64,000 bases of DNA from Streptomyces sp. SolWspMP-5a-2 (lineage in GTDB: Bacteria > Actinomycetota > Actinomycetes > Streptomycetales > Streptomycetaceae). Shown piece after piece: positions 46,028 through 55,718 of the stretch. Both the position numbers and the translations under genes were made by a program. The stretch is from NCBI RefSeq assembly GCF_900091845.1, contig NZ_FMCI01000183.1:1-64000 (forward strand). Reading direction: 5' to 3'. A model generated the notes under the pieces. It was not told the origin of the DNA. It made no database searches and worked only from the letters and a program-made list of their open reading frames with translations. How positions within the stretch are numbered: position 1 is the first letter of the stretch; each line of letters opens with the position of its first letter.

Positions 46028-46875
46028 CCACCACCGGCACCACACTCGTCATCGGTGCCACCGGCACCACCGGGAGCCGCACCGCCGCCCGGCTGACGGC
46101 CGCGGGCCACCGCGTCAGAGCCGCGAGCCGCCGGGCCACTCCGGTCCCCGGCGCCGAGCCGGTCCCCTTCGACTGGTACGACCAGGCCACGCACGCCGCG
46201 GCCCTCGACGGAGCCGACCGCGTCTATCTCATCCCGCCCGTGGGCGAGTTCGACCCCGCGGCGACCATGCTGCCGTTCCTCCGACGGGCCCGCACCGCCG
46301 GTGTGCACCGCGCGGTACTGCTGAGTTCCTCGGCCGTCCCCGCGGGCGGCCCGGCGGTGGGGGCGGTGCACCAGGCGCTGCCCGGCCTGTTCGAGGAGTG
46401 GGCGGTGCTGCGGCCCTCGTGGTTCATGCAGAACTTCACCGGCACGCACGCGCACGCGCACAGCATCCGCGACGAGGGCGTCATCCGGACCGCCACCGGG
46501 AGCGGCCGGGTCGGCTTCGTCGACGCCGAGGACATCGCGGCCGTCGCCGTCCGCGCCCTGACCGATGCCCAGGCCCCCAACACCGATCTCCTCCTCACCG
46601 GACCCGAGGCCCTGAGCCACGACGACATCGCCTCGGTCCTCACCGAGGTCACCGGCCGACCCGTGGTCCACCGCCGTCTGACCTACGAGCAGATGCGCGA
46701 CCGCCTCGCGACGCAGGTGCCGCAGGAGTTCGCCGCGATGCTGGCCGGCATGGACCGCGCCATCGCCGAAGGCGCGGAGGACCGCGTCACCGACACCGTC
46801 CAGCGCCTCACGCAGCGGCCTCCGCGCGCCTTCCGGACGCTCGTCGAGAGCATGCGGGGTCCGGCGACCGCGTAA
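46024..46875 (+). CDS. NmrA-like NAD(P)-binding oxidoreductase
   Basis: A 283-residue atypical short-chain dehydrogenase. The nucleotide loop LVIGATGTTGSRTAARL and RAASRR after beta 2 suggest NADPH. The middle strand VLLSSSAVPAG and WFMQNF are typical of the NmrA/quinone reductase (QOR2) group. Co-translated with the SnoaL-like gene and repressed by the divergent TetR gene. A role in quinone or flavonoid detoxification is inferred from family and regulation. Confidence 0.85.
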   Translation: MTTTGTTLVIGATGTTGSRTAARLTAAGHRVRAASRRATPVPGAEPVPFDWYDQATHAAALDGADRVYLIPPVGEFDPAATMLPFLRRARTAGVHRAVLLSSSAVPAGGPAVGAVHQALPGLFEEWAVLRPSWFMQNFTGTHAHAHSIRDEGVIRTATGSGRVGFVDAEDIAAVAVRALTDAQAPNTDLLLTGPEALSHDDIASVLTEVTGRPVVHRRLTYEQMRDRLATQVPQEFAAMLAGMDRAIAEGAEDRVTDTVQRLTQRPPRAFRTLVESMRGPATA

Positions 46876-46927
46876 GTCGGACCCGGGTGGGCAGAGGCAC
46901 CGATGCGTCGAGCGACAGGGGGAAGAG

Positions 46928-47047
46928 ATGAGATCCGTCGCGGCGATCATGCCGCCCTCCGCCGCGGAACTCCCGCCGTGGGGCGTCTTCTTGACGGTCG
47001 GGGTCTTTCTGGTGGCCGTCGTCATCGTCCTGACGCGCCGACGCTGA
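46928..47047 (+). CDS. Small single-pass membrane peptide
   Basis: A 39-residue open frame with a good ribosome binding site (GGGGGAAGAG) directly before the ATG. The N-terminal part is polar and Pro-rich. A 17-residue hydrophobic stretch (WGVFLTVGVFLVAVVIV) is followed by LTRRR, the positive-inside end of a membrane helix. It lies 52 bases after the NmrA-like gene and may be in its operon. Confidence 0.5.
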   Translation: MRSVAAIMPPSAAELPPWGVFLTVGVFLVAVVIVLTRRR

Positions 47048-47197
47048 ACGGAGCGGGACACCAGGGCCGGTCGCGTTGCCGGGGTGTCCGGCGGCCAGGG
47101 CCCGGCTCACCCCGCGTTCGCCTTGCGGACGGTCGGGCCGACGTCAACTCACGCGCGTGCCAGCCGTGTTGAACGCGGTCAGCGCCGCGTATCTTCC

Positions 47198-47842
47198 TCA
47201 GTGCCCCAGATCCACCACGCCCACGCAGTGCGGATCGTCACCCGGGTCGGTGTGCAACTCCCCTTCCTGCGACCGGGAGAAGACCTCCGCGATCACCGCG
47301 GGGCCCACCTGCGCGAGGACGACGTCGCAGGCGACCACCCCGGGCTCGTCCCGGTGACGGACGTACAGCCGCATCCGGCCGCCGCGCAGGTACAGGAAGC
47401 CGACCAGCAGGGACTTGGCGTCCTCCCGTTCCTCGATGCTCGGTGCCGGGCTGTTCAGTGTGGTCAGCAGCGCGTGGGCGCGGTCCTCCGGGCGTTCGTC
47501 GGCGGGGACGGCGTTCGGGAGCCGGACCAGCGGTGCGCCGAGGACGCGCTCCGTCTGGGCCGCCGGGCGGACGTGTGCCTCGCGAGCCGCGTGCCGCACC
47601 CGGTCGACCGTCTCCCACGGGAGGATCGGCTCGTCCCGCCGGAAGAGCGGGATCTCGTGGAGGACGAGGAGATCGTCGACGGTGGCCGTCCGGTCGCCCA
47701 GGGCGATCCGTGCCGTCGGCGCTCCGTCCGGCCCCGGGAGGACGCCACGGACCCGCGTCTCCCCGGCGATCGGCGCCTGGGTGTAGAGGATGAGGCGTCC
47801 GGTCACTTCGGCCTGTGCCACGGCCACGTCCCACGATGTCAC
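47198..47842 (-). CDS. Hypothetical protein
   Basis: A 214-residue soluble protein with no family I recognise. It has no signal or membrane segment. It alternates beta-strand-like stretches (GRLILYTQAP, ARIALGDRTATV) with charged helices and ends with a Cys/His near the C-terminus. The GTG at 47842 follows a GGGGGGA site. A function cannot be assigned. Confidence 0.6.
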   Translation of the reverse strand: MTSWDVAVAQAEVTGRLILYTQAPIAGETRVRGVLPGPDGAPTARIALGDRTATVDDLLVLHEIPLFRRDEPILPWETVDRVRHAAREAHVRPAAQTERVLGAPLVRLPNAVPADERPEDRAHALLTTLNSPAPSIEEREDAKSLLVGFLYLRGGRMRLYVRHRDEPGVVACDVVLAQVGPAVIAEVFSRSQEGELHTDPGDDPHCVGVVDLGH

Positions 47843-48083
47843 CGCGACTGTCCCCCCTCGTTCGGCTCCAGAATCCGGCTTCCCGTGGCCGAACGTGTCA
47901 CAGGATGCCGTACCGGTCCCGCCCGTTCGGAGCACTCTCACTCCGACGGGGCGCCCCTGTCGTTCGCCGAGGCCCTGGCCGGGCCGCACCGGATCGCGGA
48001 TATCCCTTCGTCGGCCGAGCGGCGGGAACCCCGACCCCGGATGTCCGGTCCCCCACCGCCGCCGTCGCGTGTGCTCGTCCCCC

Positions 48084-48737
48084 TCAGTCCATGTACGACC
48101 CCGCCTCCCGCGCCGCCCGGTCCCCGTCTCGGGCCCTGATGGCGTCCACCAGCGTCGCGTGGTCCTGGAACTGTTCGGAGCGCAGGGCGTCGCCGAAGTG
48201 GTCGAGGAGCGAGTCGCGGATGACCTCGCCGAGGTCGGCGTGCAGGCCCGCGAGGACGGTGTTCCCCGACGCGGTGACGACGGCGAGATGGAAGGCCACA
48301 TCGGCGTTGACGAAGCCGACCCGGTCCCCCGCGGCCCACGCGTCCTGGCGTTGCTGGAGCGCGTGGTCGAGTCGTTCCAGGTCGTCGTCGGTGCGGCGTT
48401 GGCAGGCGAGACGGGCGGCGCGCACTTCGAGTGCGCTGCGGACGTCGGCGATGTCCTCCGTCTTGGCCTTGTCGAAGCGGTTGCGCATCATGCCGGCGAG
48501 TTCACTGGTGGCCTGGACGTAGGAGCCCGAGCCGTGCCGGATGTCGAGCAGCCCGGTGTGCGCCAGCGCGCGGACGGCCTCGCGCACGGTGTTGCGGGCG
48601 ACGCCGAGCTGTTCGACGAGTTCGGTCTCGGTCGGGATGCGGCTGCCGACAGGCCAGGCGCCTGACGTGATCTGCTCGCGCAGCCGCGCGATCACTTGGT
48701 CGCCCAGTGCCTGGCGGCGGACGGGATCCATGTTCAT
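48084..48737 (-). CDS. GntR-family (FadR/FCD) regulator
   Basis: A 217-residue regulator. The winged HTH (IPTETELVEQLGVARNTVREAVRALAHTGLL) is followed by an FCD helical domain with metal-binding pattern (Asp/His in VNADVAFHLAVVTASGN). Divergent from the MFS gene. The shared intergenic DNA contains two matching 15-base palindromes. The ATG at 48737 begins MNMDPVRRQ; the frame continues upstream through the operator, which argues against a longer start. Confidence 0.88.
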   Translation of the reverse strand: MNMDPVRRQALGDQVIARLREQITSGAWPVGSRIPTETELVEQLGVARNTVREAVRALAHTGLLDIRHGSGSYVQATSELAGMMRNRFDKAKTEDIADVRSALEVRAARLACQRRTDDDLERLDHALQQRQDAWAAGDRVGFVNADVAFHLAVVTASGNTVLAGLHADLGEVIRDSLLDHFGDALRSEQFQDHATLVDAIRARDGDRAAREAGSYMD

Positions 48738-48759
48738 GTCGTCCAGGGTAGCGGCAGAC

Positions 48760-48831
48760 CCCATCATAGAGTCATCCCATGACTTGACGAGAATCACTGG
48801 ACATCGAGTCATGGGATGACTCTATGATGGG
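48760..48831. promoter_or_regulatory. GntR operator pair inside a 25-bp inverted repeat
   Basis: Perfect 25-base arms (48760-48784 and 48807-48831) flank a 22-base centre. Each arm contains a palindrome, AGTCATCCCATGACT (48770-48784) or its complement AGTCATGGGATGACT (48807-48821). Each also holds an outward TATGAT -10 element (48763-48768 minus strand, 48823-48828 plus strand). Confidence 0.75.
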
Positions 48832-48835
48832 TCCT

Positions 48836-50083
48836 ATGACGACGGATGAGGTCAACGAAAGCGCTCCGCGCCCTCCTGCGGACACGCCCCGCGCCCCACT
48901 GCGCGGCGTGCGTCGCACGGCCGTGGTGGCGCTGGTCCTGGCCGCCCTCAACCTGCGGCCCGGGGTCACCAGCCTCGGGCCGGTCCTGGAAGAGGTCCGG
49001 GACAGCCTGGACATGAGCGGTTCGGTGACCGGGCTGGTGACGTCCATCCCCGCCGTGTGTTTCGCGGTGGTCGGCTCGACGGCACCGCTGCTGGCCCGGC
49101 GTTTCGGGCCGAGCGGGGTCATCGCGGTCGCCGGCGCGGTCCTCGCCGTGGGCCTCGCCCTGCGCTCCTTCGCCCTCGACCCGATCCTCTTCGTCGTCCT
49201 GACGGCGCTGTCGCTGGCCGGTATCGCCGTCGCCAACGTGCTGCTGCCGATGGTCGTCAAACAGCGCTTCCCCGACCGGGTCGGCGCGATGACCGGCCTG
49301 TACTCGATGGCGCTGAACGTCGGCGCCTCCTCGGCGGCGGCGCTCACCGTGCCGCTGGCGCAGGCCTTCGGCGGTGACTGGCGGTACGGGCTGGGCGCCT
49401 GGTCGGTGCTGGCCGCGATGGCGGTGCCGCCCTGGCTGATCCTGGCCAGGCGCAGGACCGCGCATCCGGTGGGGCCCGTCGGCGGCGCGGTCGGTCCACC
49501 GGCGGCGACCGGCGGACGGCTCTCCCGTGACCCCACGGCCTGGGCGCTCACCGTGTACTTCGGGCTCCAGGCGAGCGCGGCCTACATCATCATCGGCTGG
49601 CTGCCACAGATCTTCCGCGACGCGGGACTGTCCGCCGGTACCGCCGGGTTGCTGTTCTCCGTGTCGTCCCTGCTCGGCGTCCCGCTGTCGCTCGCCCTGT
49701 CGGCCGTGGCCGGCAGACTGCGCCACCAGAGCGGCATCGCCGTCGCGATCGGCGCCTGCGGCCTCGCCGGATTCGGCGGGCTGTGGTTCGACCCCGCGGT
49801 CGCGCCCTGGCTCTGGGCGGTCCTGCTCGGCATCGCCAACTGCTCCTTCCCGCTGGCCCTGACGATGATCGGCATGCGGGGCCGCGACAGCGCCACCGTC
49901 GCCCGGCTCTCCGGGTTCGTGCAGAGCATCGGGTACGCCCTGTCCATCCCCGGGCCGCTCGTCGTCGGCGTCCTCTACGACCACACCGACGGCTGGCGGG
50001 CCCCCCTCACCTTCGTCCTGCTGCTGATCCTGGTCCAGATCGCGGTCGCCGTCCCCGCGGGCCGCGACCGCCAGATCGGCTGA
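48836..50083 (+). CDS. MFS transporter, CynX/NimT family
   Basis: A 415-residue transporter with twelve helices. LNLRPGVTSLGPVLEEV in helix 1 and FPDRVGAMTGLYSMALNVGAS in helix 5 are CynX/NimT-type signatures. These carriers export or import small anions or nitroimidazoles. The ATG at 48836 lies seven bases after the -10 TATGAT, so the mRNA is probably leaderless. The position directly before the NRPS cluster makes it a candidate for the exporter MinT of minimycin clusters, which is inference. An ATG four codons earlier lies inside the operator. Confidence 0.8.
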   Translation: MTTDEVNESAPRPPADTPRAPLRGVRRTAVVALVLAALNLRPGVTSLGPVLEEVRDSLDMSGSVTGLVTSIPAVCFAVVGSTAPLLARRFGPSGVIAVAGAVLAVGLALRSFALDPILFVVLTALSLAGIAVANVLLPMVVKQRFPDRVGAMTGLYSMALNVGASSAAALTVPLAQAFGGDWRYGLGAWSVLAAMAVPPWLILARRRTAHPVGPVGGAVGPPAATGGRLSRDPTAWALTVYFGLQASAAYIIIGWLPQIFRDAGLSAGTAGLLFSVSSLLGVPLSLALSAVAGRLRHQSGIAVAIGACGLAGFGGLWFDPAVAPWLWAVLLGIANCSFPLALTMIGMRGRDSATVARLSGFVQSIGYALSIPGPLVVGVLYDHTDGWRAPLTFVLLLILVQIAVAVPAGRDRQIG

Positions 50084-50168
50084 ACGGCGCCCCGCACCCG
50101 CCGTTCGCACCTCGCTCCGCCTCGCGCCACCCCCGCACCATCCGCATCACCCGGCCCACCCGGACCGC

Positions 50169-50214
50169 GTCGAGCTGCCCCGGGGCGAGCACACCTGCCC
50201 CGGGCCAGCTCGAC
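50169..50214 (+). terminator. Terminator after the MFS gene
   Basis: A 17-base stem with one mismatch (50169-50185 with 50198-50214) and a 12-base loop, followed by GGAAAAA, 86 bases after the MFS stop. Confidence 0.65.
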
Positions 50215-50471
50215 GGAAAAACGCTTCACAGAAACGAACCATCTCCCGCAATTCACCTTTCCTTTCTCATGGCATCTGACAGGAAATGGCTTAGGGAGAT
50301 AGCATGCGGTAACGCACGGATGTAGCGCACATCGGTTCTTCGTGCTAATTTTTCGCCGAACTGTGTGACACCCGCTCAGAACATCCGCGAGGATGCTGAA
50401 TCGAATCACAGGGTTCCGCTCGTACACCGCATGGGTCGCCACCCGCACTGGCCGACGAGCAATTCCGAGTA

Positions 50472-50530
50472 CCGCACCAGGAAAGAACGTTGAGTTCGGT
50501 GCGGTGTTCTTTCCCCGAAAAGAACACCGC
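50472..50530 (+). promoter_or_regulatory. Alternative hairpins in the NRPS leader
   Basis: CCGCACC (50472-50478) can pair with GGTGCGG (50498-50504). The overlapping GCGGTGTTCTTT (50501-50512) can instead pair with AAAGAACACCGC (50519-50530). The two hairpins exclude each other, as in an attenuator. They lie 34 bases before the NRPS start. Confidence 0.45.
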
Positions 50531-50563
50531 CCTCCCAAGACGCGGAAAAAGGAAACCCCTCTC

Positions 50564-53500
50564 ATGAACGTTGAAACCGCCCCCTGCTCTCGTCGCGCCC
50601 CCCACGGTCTCCCCGACCTGCTGCGCGAACAGGCGCAGGCCACCCCCCATCGGATCGCCGTCGTCCATGAACAACAGACCCTCACCTATGCCCAGTTGAC
50701 GGAGCGCTGCTCGCTCGTGGGAGCGCTCCTGCGACAGGCCGGAGTACGCCGGGACAGCCGGGTCGGCATCTTCATGGAGCCGTCCCTCGACCTCCTCACC
50801 GGCGTCTGGGGAATCCTCTGGGCCGGCGGCAGCTACGTGCCGCTCTCCCCGGAGTACCCGGAGGAGAGGATTGCGTACATGCTCGCCGACGCGGGCGTCG
50901 ACATCGTTATCACGCAGGAATTCCTGCGGTCGGCGCTCCAGGAACTGGCGCCCTCCGGGGTCCGCGTCCTCACCCTCGACGACGTGCCCTCCGAATCCGC
51001 TGCGGCGTCGCTCGGGGAGCCCGGTTCCGCGTTACTGGCGGAGCCCGATGTCAGGCCGGACGATCTCGCCTACGTCATCTACACCTCCGGCAGCACCGGA
51101 AAGCCCAAAGGCGTGATGGTCGAGCACCGCAGCATCGTCAGCCAGATGCGCTGGCTGCACGACGCCTGCGGAATCGACGCCAACGAGACCGTGCTCCAGA
51201 AGACCCCCATGAGTTTCGACGCCGCGCAATGGGAACTGCTGGCCGTCGCCTGCGGGAGCACCGTCGTGATGGGAGCCCCCGGCATCTACCGCGACCCCGA
51301 GGCCATCATCACGACGATCCAGCGGCACGGCGTCACCACCCTGCAGTGCGTGCCCACCCTGCTCCAGGCGCTCCTGGACACCGAGAAGTTCCCCGAATGC
51401 CGGTCTCTGCGCCGGGTGTTCAGCGGCGGCGAGGCGCTCTCCCGCAGCCTCGCCGCGCAGTGCCTGGACACCATGCCGGACGCCTCGCTGGTCAACCTCT
51501 ACGGGCCCACCGAGTGCACGATCAACGCGTCGTCGTTCACCGTGAACCGGGCCGCCCTCGCCGACGGGCCGCTGGTCATGCCGATCGGCACCCCGGTGAG
51601 CGACACCTCGCTGCACGTCCTCGGACCGGACGGCGGCCCCGTCCCGACCGGGGAGATCGGCGAGCTGTACATCGGCGGGACGCAGGTGGCGCGCGGTTAC
51701 CTCGGACGCCCCGACCTGACCGGCGAGCGGTTCGTGACCGACCGCTTCTCCGGCGATCCCGGCGCCCGCCTCTACCGGACCGGGGACCTCGCCCACGTCA
51801 ACGCGGACGGGACCGTGCAGTTCGTCGGACGCGCCGACAACCAGGTCAAGCTGCGCGGCTACCGGGTCGAGCTGGACGAGATACGGCAGACCGTCGAGAC
51901 GCACGACTGGGTGCGCGGCGCGGCCGTCCTGCTGCACGACGACGACGCCACCGGCTTCCAGAACCTCGTCGCGTTCGTCGAACTCAACCCGAAGGAAGCC
52001 GCCCTGATGGACCAGGGCAACCACGGCTCCCACCACCAGTCCAAGAGCAGCCGCCTCCAGGTCAGGGCCCAGCTCGCGCACCCCGGCCGCCGCGACGACG
52101 CCGACCTCGCGGGGCGTACCGCGGTGGACCTGCCCGGCGCCGAGGCCACCCCCGAGCAGCGGGCCCGCGCCTTCTCCCGCAAGACGTACCGCTTCTACGA
52201 GGGCGGCGCGGTGACCCGGGAGGACATCCTGCGCCTGCTCGGCCCGCGTCCGGCGCCGCGACCGGCGCCGCGCACCTCACCGGTCGTCGGCCTCGACGAA
52301 CTCGGCACCGTCCTGCGGGAGTTCGGACGCCACCTCAGCGACCAGCGGCTGCTGCCCAAGTACGCCTACGCCTCCCCCGGTTCGCTGTACGCGACGCAGC
52401 TGTACGTGGAGGTGGGACCCGGGCACGAGGTACCCGAGGGCGTCTACTACCACCACCCGCTCCACCACCGGCTGGTGCTCGTCGGGCCCGGCGTCGACAC
52501 CCCGCGGGCCCGGGTGCGGCTGCACTTCCTCGGCAAGCACAGCGCCATCGAGCCGGTCTACCGCAACAACATCCGCGAGGTCCTGGAGATCGAGGCGGGG
52601 CACATGGTCGGGCTCCTCGACGAGGTCCTGCCCGCCCACGGGCTGCGGGTCGCAGGCGCCGCCTACTGGCCCGAGGTGACCCGGCGTCTCGACTGCGCCC
52701 CCGACGACCACTACCTGGGCAGCTTCGACCTCCTCGCGGCCGAGCCGGGCGAGGCGGCCGCCGGGCCGGTGACCGACTCCCTCGACGTCTACGTGCAGGC
52801 CCACTCGGCCCGGATCGAGGGCCTCCCGCCGGGCCAGTACCGGTACACGGTCACCGCCGACGGCGCGGACCTGGTGCGGGTCGGGGACGAGGTGATCCTC
52901 AAGAAGCACGTCATCGCCATCAACCAACGGGTGTACGAGCGCTCCGACTTCGGCATCAGCCTGGTCGCCACCGGCTCCGCGCCCTGGCGCCACTACCTCG
53001 ACCTCGGCCGCGGTCTCCAGCGCCTCCAGATGAACGACCAGCGCCTCGGCTTCATGTCCTCGGGCTACAGCTCCAAGTCCGGCAACGACCTGCCGTCGGC
53101 CAAGCGGCTCGGCCGGATCCTCGCCGACCGCGAACTCCCCACCGGACCCTCCTACTTCTGCGTCGGCGGGCGGGTCTCCGAGGCGCAGTGGCACGGCGAG
53201 GACATGAAGGAGGACGTCGTCCACATGCAGGGGCCGGCCGAGCTGATCAAGGAGGACCTGGCCGCGCTGCTGCCCCGCTACATGCTGCCGAACCGGATCG
53301 TCGTCCTGGACAGCCTGCCCCAGACCGCCAACGGGAAGATCGACCTCAAGGCCCTCAAGGCCACCCACGAGTCGCACCTCGCGGTCGCCGAGCGGGCGTT
53401 CGTGGCGCCCCGCACGCCGGTCGAGCGGCGGATCCGGGACGTCTGGCAGGCGGTGCTCAAGCGGGACCAGGTCTCCGTCACCGACGACTTCTTCGAGCTG

Positions 53501-54730
53501 GGCGGCAACTCCCTGCTCGCCGTCGCGCTGGTCAGCCGCCTCAACGCGGACTTCGGCGGCGCGATCCCGCTGCAGATCCTCTTCGAGGCGCCCACGGTGG
53601 AACGGCTGGCGACCGCCCTGGAGGCGGCGTCGCCGCGGCCCGCGTCCCGTCTGGTGCCGCTCCAGCCCGAGGGCCGGGGCACCCCGCTCTACTGCTGGCC
53701 GGGGCTGGGCGGCTACCCGATGAACCTGCGCCCGCTGGCCGCGGCCCTCGGCACCGAGCGGCCCGTCCACGGGGTGCAGGCCCACGGCATCAACCCGGGC
53801 GAGGACCCCTACGACGACGTCCGGGCGATGGCCGCCGCCGATGTCGCGGCCATCCGCGAACTCCAGCCCCACGGGCCCTATCTGCTCTGCGGCTACTCCT
53901 TCGGGGCCCGGGTCGCGTTCGAGGCGGCCCGCCAGCTGGAGCAGGCGGGCGAGCGGGTGGAGCAGCTGTTCCTGGTGGCTCCCGGCCAGCCGCGGCTGCG
54001 CCCGGAGGACGCCGTCGGCGCGACCGGCCGGGCGGACTTCGCCGACCGCGCCTTCGTCGCCCTGCTCTTCTCGGTCTTCGCCGGGACGCTCAGCGGCCCG
54101 CTGCTCGACCGGTGCCTGGCCACCGTCACCGACGAGGACTCGTTCACCGGGTTCGTCACCGGGTCCTTCCCGGGTCTCGGCGCCGACCTGGTGCGGGCGG
54201 TGACCGGCATCGTGCGCCGCACCTACTCGCTCACCTACGAGTTCCACGAGCTGCGCGGACGCCGTCTCGACGCCCCGGTGACCCTCGTCAAGGCGCTGGA
54301 CGACAACTACTCGTTCATCGAGCACGAGGGCGGGTTCTCCGCCCGGCCGCCCGCGGTGCACGAACTGCGGTCCGGTCACTACGAGTTGCTGCGGGAGCCG
54401 CATGTCGCGCGGCTCGCCGCCGTGCTGAACGACCGGCTGCCCGCCGGTACCGGCACGTCCCCCGTTCACCACCAGCCGGCGCGAGCCACGGTCCAGGAGG
54501 TCGGAATGCCCCACATCAACATCAAGCACTTCCCGGTGTCGATCACCGCGGAGCAGGAACTGGAGCTGGTCGCCGCGGTGACCACGGCGGTGCGCAACGC
54601 GTTCGGCTGCGCCGAGGACGTCGTCTCCGTCGCCCTGGAGCCCGTCGCCCAGGACCTGTGGAACGAGCGGGTGTACATCCCGGAGATCGTCGACCGGCAG
54701 GAGCTGCTGCGCAAGACGCCCAACTACTGA
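50564..54730 (+). CDS. indC: Indigoidine synthetase-type NRPS (A-Ox-T-TE) with C-terminal tautomerase domain
   Basis: A 1388-residue single-module synthetase that would adenylate, oxidise and cyclise L-glutamine to the indigoidine (or minimycin) precursor. Order: adenylation with [13 protein letters not shown] (about 173-185) and NLYGPTECT (about 310); an FMN oxidase inserted in the A domain (about 570-860); A10 [12 protein letters not shown]; carrier LGGNSLLAV (Ser near 984); thioesterase GYSFGARV (about 1110). The frame then continues into a 74-residue 4-oxalocrotonate-tautomerase-like domain from Met1315. BpsA-type enzymes are about 1280 residues. Codon 157 is TTA (51032-51034), predicting bldA dependence. 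Confidence 0.93.
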   Translation: MNVETAPCSRRAPHGLPDLLREQAQATPHRIAVVHEQQTLTYAQLTERCSLVGALLRQAGVRRDSRVGIFMEPSLDLLTGVWGILWAGGSYVPLSPEYPEERIAYMLADAGVDIVITQEFLRSALQELAPSGVRVLTLDDVPSESAAASLGEPGSALLAEPDVRPDDLAYVIYTSGSTGKPKGVMVEHRSIVSQMRWLHDACGIDANETVLQKTPMSFDAAQWELLAVACGSTVVMGAPGIYRDPEAIITTIQRHGVTTLQCVPTLLQALLDTEKFPECRSLRRVFSGGEALSRSLAAQCLDTMPDASLVNLYGPTECTINASSFTVNRAALADGPLVMPIGTPVSDTSLHVLGPDGGPVPTGEIGELYIGGTQVARGYLGRPDLTGERFVTDRFSGDPGARLYRTGDLAHVNADGTVQFVGRADNQVKLRGYRVELDEIRQTVETHDWVRGAAVLLHDDDATGFQNLVAFVELNPKEAALMDQGNHGSHHQSKSSRLQVRAQLAHPGRRDDADLAGRTAVDLPGAEATPEQRARAFSRKTYRFYEGGAVTREDILRLLGPRPAPRPAPRTSPVVGLDELGTVLREFGRHLSDQRLLPKYAYASPGSLYATQLYVEVGPGHEVPEGVYYHHPLHHRLVLVGPGVDTPRARVRLHFLGKHSAIEPVYRNNIREVLEIEAGHMVGLLDEVLPAHGLRVAGAAYWPEVTRRLDCAPDDHYLGSFDLLAAEPGEAAAGPVTDSLDVYVQAHSARIEGLPPGQYRYTVTADGADLVRVGDEVILKKHVIAINQRVYERSDFGISLVATGSAPWRHYLDLGRGLQRLQMNDQRLGFMSSGYSSKSGNDLPSAKRLGRILADRELPTGPSYFCVGGRVSEAQWHGEDMKEDVVHMQGPAELIKEDLAALLPRYMLPNRIVVLDSLPQTANGKIDLKALKATHESHLAVAERAFVAPRTPVERRIRDVWQAVLKRDQVSVTDDFFELGGNSLLAVALVSRLNADFGGAIPLQILFEAPTVERLATALEAASPRPASRLVPLQPEGRGTPLYCWPGLGGYPMNLRPLAAALGTERPVHGVQAHGINPGEDPYDDVRAMAAADVAAIRELQPHGPYLLCGYSFGARVAFEAARQLEQAGERVEQLFLVAPGQPRLRPEDAVGATGRADFADRAFVALLFSVFAGTLSGPLLDRCLATVTDEDSFTGFVTGSFPGLGADLVRAVTGIVRRTYSLTYEFHELRGRRLDAPVTLVKALDDNYSFIEHEGGFSARPPAVHELRSGHYELLREPHVARLAAVLNDRLPAGTGTSPVHHQPARATVQEVGMPHINIKHFPVSITAEQELELVAAVTTAVRNAFGCAEDVVSVALEPVAQDLWNERVYIPEIVDRQELLRKTPNY
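54495..54508 (+). promoter_or_regulatory. Internal Shine-Dalgarno and start for the tautomerase domain
   Basis: AGGAGG (54495-54500) lies five bases before an in-frame ATG (54506) followed by CCC. Initiation here would release a 74-residue protein that, after Met removal, starts with Pro, the catalytic residue of tautomerases. Confidence 0.55.
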
Positions 54731-54764
54731 CCGCCGCCCGCAGCAGACGCGAAGGAACCCCGCC

Positions 54765-55718
54765 ATGACTCTCTCCTCCCGCCGACACCCGCCGATTCCG
54801 CTGGTGTTCACCGACGAAGTGGCCGACGCGCTGGCCGCGGGCGACCCCGTGGTCGCCCTGGAGTCGAACGTCATCACGCACGGCCTGCCCTACCCCGACA
54901 ACGCCGCCACCGCCCGCAAGGTGGAGGACGCCGTGCGGGCCGGTGGCGCCGTGCCCGCCACCATCGGCATCGACGGCGGCCGCGTCCTGGTCGGCATGAC
55001 GGACGCCGACATCGAGCGCTTCGCCTCCACCCCCGGCATCCCCAAGGTCAGCAGCCGGGACCTGGCCGCCGTCCTCGCCTCCGGCGGCACCGGCGCCACC
55101 ACGGTCGCGTCCTCGCTTGTCGCCTCGGAACTGGCCGGCATCCCGTTCTTCTCCTCGGCCGGGATCGGCGGGGTCCACCGGGGCGCCGAGACCACCATGG
55201 ACATCTCCTCCGACCTGGTCCAGTTCACCCGCTCCCGGGTGGCGGTGGTCTGCGCCGGGGCGAAGAAGATCCTGGACCTCGGGCTGACCATGGAGTTCCT
55301 GGAGACCCACTGCGTGCCGGTCATCGCCCACGGCAGCGACGACTTCCCCGCCTTCTACTGCCGCTCCAGCGGGCTGCGCGCCCCGCAGCGCCTGGACGAC
55401 CCGGCCGCGATCGCCCGCGCCGTCGAGACGCACTGGGCGCTGGGCAACCCGGGCGGCGTCCTGATCACCAGCCCGACCCGGCCGGAGGACGCCATCGACG
55501 AGGACGACGTCGAGGCGGCCATCGCCGACGCGCTGCGCGGCGCTGCGGCGGACGGGGTGCGCGGCGGCGCCGTCACCAAGTACGTGATGCGCGCGGTGGA
55601 CCGCGCCACCGAGGGGCGCTCCGCGCGGGCCAACATGGCCGTGCTCGTCCACACCGCGCAGATCGGCGGCACGCTCGCCGCGGCCCACGCCCGACTCAAG
55701 CGAGAGGTGAACCAGTGA
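54765..55718 (+). CDS. indA: Pseudouridine-5'-phosphate glycosidase-like protein IndA
   Basis: A 317-residue PsuG/IndA-family C-glycosidase. [34 protein letters not shown] and [15 protein letters not shown] are the conserved blocks with Lys and Glu for ring opening of ribose-5-phosphate. In minimycin clusters the equivalent MinB joins ribose-5-phosphate by a C-C bond to the glutamine-derived heterocycle. AAGGA precedes the ATG. The stop overlaps the next start (GTGA). Confidence 0.93.
   Translation: MTLSSRRHPPIPLVFTDEVADALAAGDPVVALESNVITHGLPYPDNAATARKVEDAVRAGGAVPATIGIDGGRVLVGMTDADIERFASTPGIPKVSSRDLAAVLASGGTGATTVASSLVASELAGIPFFSSAGIGGVHRGAETTMDISSDLVQFTRSRVAVVCAGAKKILDLGLTMEFLETHCVPVIAHGSDDFPAFYCRSSGLRAPQRLDDPAAIARAVETHWALGNPGGVLITSPTRPEDAIDEDDVEAAIADALRGAAADGVRGGAVTKYVMRAVDRATEGRSARANMAVLVHTAQIGGTLAAAHARLKREVNQ

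Noticed and set aside
50393-50563. N-terminal extension of the NRPS from an in-frame ATG
   Set aside because: The encoded segment has no similarity to NRPS N-termini and spans the hairpin leader; the ATG at 50564 fits the conserved start.
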